Positions 7,603 through 12,958 of a DNA stretch of 13,953 nt are shown here, piece by piece. The notes beneath the pieces are model-generated. The model was not told where the DNA came from and ran no database searches. It was given only the letters and a program-made list of their open reading frames with translations. The stretch is taken from contig JAEYSH010000220.1 of NCBI GenBank assembly GCA_023434825.1, positions 1-13,953 of the forward strand, read 5' to 3'. Numbering within the stretch: position 1 is the first letter of the stretch; each line of letters opens with the position of its first letter. Origin of the DNA: Methanobacteriota archaeon (GTDB taxonomy: Archaea > Methanobacteriota > Methanobacteria > Methanobacteriales > Methanobacteriaceae). Position numbers and translations under genes: made by a program.

Positions 7603-7801
7603 AGTAGACCATTTATTATTTTTTCAATGTTTTTTTAAGCAAAATCTATTTTAAAAGTTTATTATCTGAATATATGTATTATAGAATCTCCTTAGCTTAA
7701 TAAATCATTATTATGCCTTGCTTTTTTTTCTTAAAGTTTAATGGAGATATATTCAAGTTAAACATGTATTTAGAGCTTTTTTTTATAATTTAAACAAAAA
7801 A

Positions 7802-7810
7802 TTTATATAC
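7802..7810 (+). promoter_or_regulatory. Distal TATA box
   Basis: AAAAAATTTATATAC is a good archaeal TATA element with an A-rich upstream flank. A transcript would start near 7835 and would include the palindrome at 7842-7857. Confidence 0.4.
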
Positions 7811-7841
7811 TAATACCTAAATAAATTAACTTTCACTTTAT

Positions 7842-7857
7842 CTAATTTTAAAATTAG
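7842..7857. repeat. Perfect 16-bp palindrome
   Basis: CTAATTTTAAAATTAG is fully self-complementary. It sits between the two TATA boxes, a position suited to a dimeric regulator, but it is pure AT apart from its ends and could be a chance event in such DNA. Confidence 0.5.
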
Positions 7858-7904
7858 GAATGAATACTAAAATACACTAAGTTTTTCGACATTTTTTCGT
7901 AAAA

Positions 7905-7913
7905 TTTATATAA
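7905..7913 (+). promoter_or_regulatory. Proximal TATA box for the leader ORF and Cys/His protein
   Basis: AAAATTTATATAAAAAG is a strong archaeal TATA element. Transcription would start near 7937, about 20 bases before the GGAGGTG ribosome site, which makes this the most likely promoter of the downstream genes. Confidence 0.6.
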
Positions 7914-7954
7914 AAAGTATTACAAATTATAAAATAGTATTACTAATCTTATGC

Positions 7955-7961
7955 GGAGGTG
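7955..7961 (+). promoter_or_regulatory. Strong ribosome binding site upstream of a 16-codon ORF
   Basis: GGAGGTG is complementary to the 3' end of archaeal 16S rRNA over seven bases, better than any other site noted in the window. It lies 6 bases before ATG 7968, so ribosomes should load here. Confidence 0.7.
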
Positions 7962-7967
7962 TTAATT

Positions 7968-8018
7968 ATGCTCCAACTGGTTCAGGGGTACCTAACCCTA
8001 GTGGCATCGTTAAGCTAA
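7968..8018 (+). CDS. Possible 16-residue leader peptide
   Basis: An ATG placed at ideal distance from the GGAGGTG site opens a 16-codon frame ending in TAA at 8016-8018, just before the ribosome site of the secreted protein, and in the same frame as that protein. The predicted peptide (MLQLVQGYLTLVASLS) is not recognised and uses codons unlike its neighbours (CTC, CTG, CAG, TCG). A different frame across the same bases reads more like a protein but has no ATG, GTG or TTG start. This could be a regulatory leader or part of a decayed gene. Confidence 0.35.
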   Translation: MLQLVQGYLTLVASLS

Positions 8019-8035
8019 CTGGACCTAAAAAAGAA

Positions 8036-8046
8036 GGAGTGTGATT
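8036..8046 (+). promoter_or_regulatory. Ribosome binding site pointing to an ATT start
   Basis: GGAGTGTGATT resembles the full GGAGGTGATT consensus with one change. The codon at the right distance is ATT 8049-8051, not the ATG at 8106, which has no ribosome site of its own. The site decides the start assigned to the secreted Cys/His protein. Confidence 0.5.
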
Positions 8047-8048
8047 AT

Positions 8049-8594
8049 ATTAAGAAACCACTTAAGGTTAGCACGATTTTAGCTCTGTTTTTAGTTTCAA
8101 CCCTTATGTGTGGGTCTACTTCATTTGCTGCAGAGCAAGGAATCGGTGCTTATAACGTTAAAGTTACTAGTGAATATGTTATGGCTAAAGGAGTATGTAG
8201 TTGCAGTCTTTGCGCAGATCGTTATCATCATACCCGTGTATTCTATAATAAGAACCCTGTTACTGGACATAAGGGTGTTTTATACTTCGAACAGGGAAGT
8301 ATAAGCTGGACAAGTCCAGAAGGGCTCTGGGTTGCTGGAGATACTGATATGGATTTCTGTCTGGTTCATGGAAAATCTCATGATGGCCGCGGAGTTTATT
8401 TAATTCCTTATAATGGTGTAATTAATGGTTATATTGTTAAAGATGGGTATTTCACTAAACAAAAATTTCAAAATAATACTGAAGTACAGGCAGCTTCCAT
8501 TGTAGAAAAAGAATACGTGGAAATAATAATGGATAATCAAAAATACAAGCTAAGTAAAGAAAAATTAGATGAATTAAAAAAGGTTTTATCTTAA
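8049..8594 (+). CDS. Small secreted Cys/His-rich protein, probable non-ATG (ATT) start
   Basis: I do not recognise this family. Counted from ATT 8049 it has 181 residues; counted from the first ATG (8106) it has 162. The longer form begins KKPLKVSTILALFLVST, a typical signal peptide with lysines, a hydrophobic core and a cleavage site SFA|A near residue 27. The ATG form would cut this signal in half, so the longer form is preferred. No ATG, GTG or TTG lies in frame between the stop at 8016 and 8106. The mature part has CSCSLC (50-55) and then RYHHTR, followed later by DFCLVHGKSH, a possible metal- or disulfide-forming cluster, and ends in a Lys-rich helix. It is likely extracellular. A frameshifted or start-lost gene is the alternative. 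Confidence 0.6.
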   Translation: MKKPLKVSTILALFLVSTLMCGSTSFAAEQGIGAYNVKVTSEYVMAKGVCSCSLCADRYHHTRVFYNKNPVTGHKGVLYFEQGSISWTSPEGLWVAGDTDMDFCLVHGKSHDGRGVYLIPYNGVINGYIVKDGYFTKQKFQNNTEVQAASIVEKEYVEIIMDNQKYKLSKEKLDELKKVLS

Positions 8595-8610
8595 TTTTCA
8601 TCTAATAAAA

Positions 8611-8623
8611 TTTTTATTTTTTT
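8611..8623 (+). terminator. T-run terminator after the secreted Cys/His protein
   Basis: T-tracts at 8611-8615 and 8617-8623 lie 17-30 bases past the stop codon in the convergent gap to the response regulator. Confidence 0.45.
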
Positions 8624-8684
8624 AGATATTTAGAAAAAAGAAATAGAATTTGTTTTTATTTAAATGTAAATTATTTTTTGTTTT

Positions 8685-9131
8685 TTATATATTGCTTGGT
8701 AATTTCACTTTGTTGAGCCAGAAATCCTGAATGGATACTATAACATTTATAAACTGATCTAAATCAAGAGGTTTTGTTATATAACAATTTGCGTTGTTTT
8801 TATAGGTGCTCAATATGTCTTCTTCTGCAATAGAAGTTGTTAAAATTACAACAGGTATTAATTTTAAGTTTTTATCTGCTTTAATCTCTTTTAGAACTTC
8901 TCTCCCATCTTTACGGGGTAAATTTAAATCCAATAGGATTATATCTGGTTTAGGCGCGTTTGTAAATTCTTCTTCTTTTTTAAGGAATTTCATGGCTTCA
9001 TAACCATCTTCTGCAATATATATTTTGTTACTCAATTTAAACTCCTTAAAACCTTCTATTACTAATCGAGCATCTGCAGGATTATCTTCAATTAATAAAA
9101 TTTTTATTGAATCAATATTCACATCAACCAC
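8685..9131 (-). CDS. Stand-alone receiver-domain response regulator
   Basis: This 148-residue protein is a single REC domain without an output domain, of the CheY/Rcp1-like type. It takes a phosphoryl group from a histidine kinase. Conserved residues are all present: acidic pair Glu15-Asp16 (LLIEDNPAD), phosphoacceptor Asp68 (ILLDLNLP), Thr98 and Lys120 followed by Pro (YITKPL). It should work through protein-protein contact. The start GTG 9131 has AAGGAT just upstream; GTG 9122 is a possible alternative. No kinase gene is in the window, so it is an orphan here. It is convergent with the secreted Cys/His gene. Such single-domain regulators are often numerous beside PAS histidine kinases in Methanobacterium. 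Confidence 0.9.
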   Translation of the reverse strand: MVDVNIDSIKILLIEDNPADARLVIEGFKEFKLSNKIYIAEDGYEAMKFLKKEEEFTNAPKPDIILLDLNLPRKDGREVLKEIKADKNLKLIPVVILTTSIAEEDILSTYKNNANCYITKPLDLDQFINVIVSIQDFWLNKVKLPSNI

Positions 9132-9557
9132 TATCCTTATTAAATAAATTAAATACTAAATCAATGTTATAATGGTTTTTATGGGGATTTTTGAACTTTT
9201 AACGGTTATAAGTCAATTGTATGATTACTGAGATATTATTGAAATGTGCATGTCCAATATCTGTTAAATATGGAGAATATTTGATGGGTTAAACAACACC
9301 ATTACTTAATATGTATACTTAAATTATTAATACTTTTCTTAAATTATTGATTATTTAAATATATTATTTTTATGTTCAGTTTTATTGGAGTGTCTTTATT
9401 ATATAATATTAAAAAAAAGATTTAATTTTTAATTATAATTTAATAATAATACACTAAAATAAAGATATAAATAAGATTTAGAATCATAAATAAAACTGGA
9501 AGAAAATATTAAATAAAATTAAGAGATTTAAAAGTAATTTAACACTTTAGTGATAAT
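9132..9557. other. Intergenic region between response regulator and larC
   Basis: These 426 bases separate two divergent genes and contain no recognised gene. Towards larC there is a TATA-like AAAGATATAAATA (9461-9473), giving a leader of about 60 bases. A direct repeat CTTAAATTATT occurs at 9318-9328 and 9338-9348, exactly 20 bp apart. Short ATG frames (for example 9172, 19 codons) have no ribosome site. The promoter of the response regulator is not obvious. Confidence 0.5.
9461..9473 (+). promoter_or_regulatory. TATA box of larC
   Basis: AAAGATATAAATA matches a purine-rich BRE followed by TATAAATA. Transcription would begin near 9495, about 60 bases before the larC ATG. Confidence 0.5.
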
Positions 9558-10760
9558 ATGGCAGTAATTTTGGACCCACAAAACTCAGGAATCTCAGGAA
9601 ACATGGTTTTGGGGGCACTTATAGATATTGGTGCAGATATAGAAGATGCAGTTAGTGTAATGGAATACTACGCGTCCTATTTTGGAGATATAAATGTAAA
9701 AATAGAAAAAACAAAAAAATCAGGCATTTCTGCAACATATGCTAGGGTTAAAGCCAGCGATGAAGGATCAATTAAATATAAAGAATTGATTCAAAGATTT
9801 GACGAAATTAAGCATGAAAAAATTAATAAAAATGTCATTAAATTTTCTAAAAAAGTATTTAGAACCCTTGCAGAAGCAGAATCTAGAGTTCACGGCACAA
9901 GCTTAGATAAAGTACATTTCCATGAAGTTGGGGCTGCAGATGCAGTAGCAGATGTAATTGGATCGGCATACTGTTTTTATGAACTTGGATTTAACAAAGA
10001 AAAAGTGTATGGTATGCCCATTGCACTTGGAGGGGGACGAATAAAAAGTGAACATGGAAATCTAAGTGTCCCTGCGCCTGCAACACTTGAAATACTAAAA
10101 AATGTACCTGTATTTGGTGGGCCAGAAAATTATGAGTTAACCACTCCAACCGGAGCGGCACTTTATGTAAATATGGTAGATGAAATCAATGAATTTTATC
10201 CATTAATAAGCAATGAAAAAATAGGATATGGAGCTGGAAAATTAGATCTTAATGTTCCAAACGTTTTAAGGATAATATCTGGGCATCTTGGAACTCCAAC
10301 AGATAATGTCACCATTTTGGAAACCAATCTTGATAGTGTAACTGGTGAGGTAATTGGACATACTTTTGATAAGCTCATGGAAGCAGGGGCATTAGATGTT
10401 GCTGTTGTTCCATTATTAATGAAAAAAAATAGACCCGGAAATCTTTTAAGAGTTATATCAAGACCTGGTGATGCTAATAAGGTTTCAGAAGCCATAATAA
10501 GGGAAACTGGAACGCTTGGAGTTAGGGTGTTGCCTTATGTCCACAGAAATATAGTAAAAAGGGAAATAAAATCAATAATAATTAATATTGATGAAAAAGA
10601 TCATTACATAAATATTAAAATTGGGAAAATTGGAGAAGATATAATTAATTACAGCCCTGAATATGAAGATGCAAAGAAAATTGCAAATAAAACCGGCGTA
10701 CCTTTAAAGGATGTTATGAAAAGGGCTAATGAAACATTTAAAAAGTTAATGGATAAATAA
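9558..10760 (+). CDS. larC: Nickel-pincer cofactor biosynthesis protein LarC (CTP-dependent nickel insertase)
   Basis: In lactobacilli LarC inserts nickel into the pyridinium dithiocarboxylate mononucleotide precursor, using CTP, to form the nickel-pincer cofactor of lactate racemase and related enzymes. This 400-residue protein is full length with both halves fused in one frame. It shows the N-terminal ILDPQNSGISGNM segment, VHFHEVGAADAVADVIG (119-135), GGGRIKSEHG (158-167), ELTTPTGAA (193-201), and the second-half segments ETNLDS (255-260) and KKNRPG (289-294). The usual GISGD has Asn here. No LarA, LarB or LarE is in the window. ATG 9558 has a weak GTGAT ribosome site. The client enzyme in this organism is not known from the sequence. 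Confidence 0.9.
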   Translation: MAVILDPQNSGISGNMVLGALIDIGADIEDAVSVMEYYASYFGDINVKIEKTKKSGISATYARVKASDEGSIKYKELIQRFDEIKHEKINKNVIKFSKKVFRTLAEAESRVHGTSLDKVHFHEVGAADAVADVIGSAYCFYELGFNKEKVYGMPIALGGGRIKSEHGNLSVPAPATLEILKNVPVFGGPENYELTTPTGAALYVNMVDEINEFYPLISNEKIGYGAGKLDLNVPNVLRIISGHLGTPTDNVTILETNLDSVTGEVIGHTFDKLMEAGALDVAVVPLLMKKNRPGNLLRVISRPGDANKVSEAIIRETGTLGVRVLPYVHRNIVKREIKSIIINIDEKDHYINIKIGKIGEDIINYSPEYEDAKKIANKTGVPLKDVMKRANETFKKLMDK

Positions 10761-10843
10761 TATACAACATTAACTGGAAATTTTATAATTATCAGTTTAT
10801 TAAATAATTAGGACTTATTAATTAAAGTTTGGGCTTATTAAAC

Positions 10844-10852
10844 GGGGTGATT
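10844..10852 (+). promoter_or_regulatory. Ribosome binding site deciding the start of the membrane protein
   Basis: GGGGTGATT lies 4 bases before ATG 10857. The in-frame TTG at 10851 overlaps this site and is therefore not the start. Confidence 0.65.
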
Positions 10853-10856
10853 GGTT

Positions 10857-11477
10857 ATGAAGTGGCTTCTTGATCATATTTGGTGGTTAGCAGGTATTTT
10901 TGCTGCTATTTTAGTAATTCTTCTTATATACGCGATTTCAGCTGGCGAATTTAATGCTGTGGTCCGTATTGTAATTGTTCCTATTACTGCAGTTATTGCA
11001 ATTTTAACTACCATTGGTTGGAGGGAACATAATAGGGAAAAAAGTGCTAAAAAAGCATTGATATCTCTTAAAAATGATCTGGAATACAATTTACAGATAC
11101 TGGGATATAACCAGAACATTATTGATGAAGAGCTTGAATTAATTGACGATAATAAATTTTCTGAAAACCCAAAAAGAAATAAATTAATTTTAAAACCCCT
11201 TTTACCCCTTAAAATAGGTTTATGGGATGTCGTGCTCATTGATATTTTTCCAGATGAAATTAAATCGGAATATCTGGCAAAGATTAGAGAAATAGATATG
11301 CACGAAAGACGGATTAATGAGCAGATAAAAAGCAGGGAAAATTACAAAATAGCTAATATAGAAGTCCATGATATTTCTTCTACCGTTAAAAGATATGATC
11401 AGATGTTAAAGAAGAACTCTGAAGAACTTAGAGGAACTTTAATGGATCTTGGAATGCAAATATATAAATTATGCTAA
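10857..11477 (+). CDS. Unrecognised membrane protein with two N-terminal helices and a coiled-coil-like domain
   Basis: I do not recognise this 206-residue protein. Two hydrophobic helices lie at about residues 8-27 (Trp-rich at its start) and 36-55, joined by a short polar turn. The remaining 150 residues are soluble, charged and largely helical, with long heptad-like stretches (about 60-95 and 130-200) separated by a hydrophobic segment LKPLLPLKIGLWDVVLIDIF. The likely topology is a helical hairpin in the membrane with the large domain on one side, probably the cytoplasm. It lies 96 bases after larC and 43 before queC on the same strand and may share a transcript with queC. No enzymatic motif is visible, and its function is unknown. 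Confidence 0.75.
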   Translation: MKWLLDHIWWLAGIFAAILVILLIYAISAGEFNAVVRIVIVPITAVIAILTTIGWREHNREKSAKKALISLKNDLEYNLQILGYNQNIIDEELELIDDNKFSENPKRNKLILKPLLPLKIGLWDVVLIDIFPDEIKSEYLAKIREIDMHERRINEQIKSRENYKIANIEVHDISSTVKRYDQMLKKNSEELRGTLMDLGMQIYKLC

Positions 11478-11510
11478 AAGAATTACTAAAAACATTTTAT
11501 TTTTAATTAA

Positions 11511-11514
11511 GGAG
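11511..11514 (+). promoter_or_regulatory. Ribosome binding site deciding the queC start
   Basis: AAGGAGATTAAA immediately precedes ATG 11521. The ATG at 11449, in the same frame but inside the membrane-protein gene, has no such site. Confidence 0.75.
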
Positions 11515-11520
11515 ATTAAA

Positions 11521-12192
11521 ATGGCTAATAAACCAAAAGCAATATCAGTCCTCTCCGGAGGTCTTGATTCAACTGTATCAACAGCTTATTATGCAGATAA
11601 ATATGAAATTCGTGCAATTACATTTAATTACGGCCAGAGAAGCGCTGAAATGGAAATAAAATCTTCAAAATCCATATGTGAAAAATTAGGCATTGAGCAC
11701 ACAGTAATAGATCTTCTATGGCTTAAAAAGCTCGGAAAATCGGCGCTGACATCTGATGAAGAAGTTCCAGAACTTAAAGCAGACGATCTAGATAATAAAG
11801 AAATTTGCGATGAAACAGCAAGAAAAGTATGGGTTCCAGGGCGTAATGTTGTCTTTACAGCAATTGCAACATCTTTTGCAGAAGCAGAAGATGCAGAAAT
11901 AATTATTGTTGGTTGGGATTTAGAGGAAGCTGTTACTTTTCCAGATAATTCAAAAGAGTTCTTAAATGCATTTAATAAAGTATTAGAAATTGGAACGCTT
12001 GATAGCATTCAAATTGAAGCGCCGGTAATAGATTTGAATAAAAATGAAATTGTAAAACTTGGTGCTAAAATAAATGCACCTATGAATTTAAGTTATTCAT
12101 GTTATATAGGTACTGAAACGCCTTGTGGTGTTTGCGAATCATGCATGCGGCGTAAAAGGGCATTTGAAGAGGCAGGAATTGAAGATAAATAA
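11521..12192 (+). CDS. queC: 7-cyano-7-deazaguanine (preQ0) synthase
   Basis: QueC converts 7-carboxy-7-deazaguanine to preQ0 using ATP and ammonia. In archaea preQ0 is the base inserted into tRNA G15 on the way to archaeosine. The PP-loop SGGLDST is at residues 12-18. ITFNYGQRSAEME and VWVPGRNVVF match the family, and the zinc cysteines are Cys194 (SYSCYIG), Cys202, Cys205 and Cys208 (CGVCESC). Length (223) is normal. I chose ATG 11521 because the GGAG site is 6 bases upstream and the protein then begins right at the PP-loop strand. The gene stops 4 bases from the stop of the opposing methyltransferase gene, so the two transcripts must overlap at their 3' ends. Confidence 0.95.
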   Translation: MANKPKAISVLSGGLDSTVSTAYYADKYEIRAITFNYGQRSAEMEIKSSKSICEKLGIEHTVIDLLWLKKLGKSALTSDEEVPELKADDLDNKEICDETARKVWVPGRNVVFTAIATSFAEAEDAEIIIVGWDLEEAVTFPDNSKEFLNAFNKVLEIGTLDSIQIEAPVIDLNKNEIVKLGAKINAPMNLSYSCYIGTETPCGVCESCMRRKRAFEEAGIEDK

Positions 12193-12196
12193 AATA

Positions 12197-12886
12197 TTAT
12201 TTATATCCTCCATATACTGCACCGCCATAATATTTCCAGATAATGTCAATATCTTTAAATCCAGTATCATTAAGCCAGTTAAGCTGATCAACCAGTTTAG
12301 AAGGATGATCTTCAGCTTCAGCAGCGGGTACCCATTTTTCTTCTATTTCTTGCATATCCACGTTTTTATTCATGAATTCTTTCCATTTATTAATGTAAAG
12401 TTCTTGTAAATAATCATTAGAGCCTAAAACAACATCTGCATTAAAAAATACTCCACCTGGAGTCAAAGCTTCGTATATTTTAGAATAAAATCCTATTTTA
12501 TCTTCATCAGATACTAGGTGATGCAGTGCAAGTGAAGAGACGATTACATCATACTTTTCAGTAAAGTTAAAATGATAAAAATCTCCGGTAACATAATTTA
12601 TGTTGTCATAATCATTTAATTTTATTTTAGCCATTTCTAGCATATTTTCAGCTAAATCAAGACATTTTACATTTGCATTACTGAATTTATCCTTCAATGA
12701 TTTAGTAATTGTTCCTGTACCACAGCCAAGATCCATTACTTTGATTGAATCGTTTTTGTTAAACGGAATTGAATTGATTAAAGCATCAATCATTTCTTCA
12801 TAATGCGGAATTAATTTTAATATAAGTTCGTCAAATTCTGCAGCTTCTTCTTCAAAATGAGCTTTTACTTTATCTGATTTATTCAA
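12197..12886 (-). CDS. Class I SAM-dependent methyltransferase
   Basis: This protein has a Rossmann-fold methyltransferase core. In the 229-residue form, motif I is DLGCGTG at 52-58, the ribose-binding acidic residue is Asp77 (CLDLAENM), the next motif is TGDFYHF with Asp102, and DVIVSSLALHHL follows. The C-terminus IWKYYGGAVYGGYK is seen in several small-molecule methyltransferases. The substrate cannot be told. The start is uncertain. GTG 12895 overlaps the AGGAG ribosome site, while TTG 12886 lies 8 bases after it and is preferred. The gene lies downstream of pycB on the same strand but a T-run separates them. Confidence 0.85.
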   Translation of the reverse strand: MNKSDKVKAHFEEEAAEFDELILKLIPHYEEMIDALINSIPFNKNDSIKVMDLGCGTGTITKSLKDKFSNANVKCLDLAENMLEMAKIKLNDYDNINYVTGDFYHFNFTEKYDVIVSSLALHHLVSDEDKIGFYSKIYEALTPGGVFFNADVVLGSNDYLQELYINKWKEFMNKNVDMQEIEEKWVPAAEAEDHPSKLVDQLNWLNDTGFKDIDIIWKYYGGAVYGGYK

Positions 12887-12936
12887 TTCATACACTCCTG
12901 TAATTGAATTAATAAGTAATTTAAAAATAAATTTAA

Positions 12937-12957
12937 TAGAAAAAATTAGAAAAAAAG
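12937..12957 (-). terminator. T-run terminator after pycB
   Basis: Directly after the pycB stop the minus strand reads CCTTTTTTTCTAATTTTTTC, two T-runs of seven and six bases. It fits an archaeal intrinsic terminator and suggests that the downstream methyltransferase has its own promoter or depends on readthrough. Confidence 0.5.
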
Positions 12958-12958
12958 G

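Larger units (their letters stand above)
7567..7967. other. Long AT-rich intergenic region before the Cys/His protein
   Basis: These 401 bases hold no recognised gene. The first part contains several T-tracts that probably end the upstream transcript. The second part contains two TATA boxes 103 bp apart (7802-7810 and 7905-7913), with a perfect 16-bp palindrome CTAATTTTAAAATTAG (7842-7857) between them, then a strong ribosome site GGAGGTG (7955-7961). Confidence 0.6.

Noticed and set aside
8110..8304. 64-codon plus-strand frame beginning near the ATG of the Cys/His protein
   Set aside because: It is the +1 shadow of the secreted protein, has no ribosome site and contains no motif.
9225..9262. 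Possible C/D-box guide RNA (ATGATTA and CTGA motifs) or hairpin AGATATT/AATATCT
   Set aside because: The C box does not match RTGATGA, no D box is placed to pair with it, and a 7-bp AT stem with an 18-base loop is weak.
10196..10495. Open frame of 99 codons on the minus strand inside larC
   Set aside because: It lies wholly within a well-conserved gene on the other strand and its translation shows no family signature. Similar opposite-strand frames inside mfnA, fumarase, cobS, cbiS, queC, the response regulator and the membrane protein were rejected for the same reason.
11449..11520. Longer queC starting at ATG 11449
   Set aside because: The extra 24 residues overlap the preceding gene, lack a ribosome site, and are absent from the known family length; ATG 11521 has a strong GGAG site.
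12150..12200. Frameshift or fusion between queC and the methyltransferase
   Set aside because: They are on opposite strands and each has its own stop.
12125..12409. Open frame of 94 codons on the plus strand over the queC end and the methyltransferase
   Set aside because: Low-complexity hydrophobic translation antisense to a clear methyltransferase; no ribosome site.
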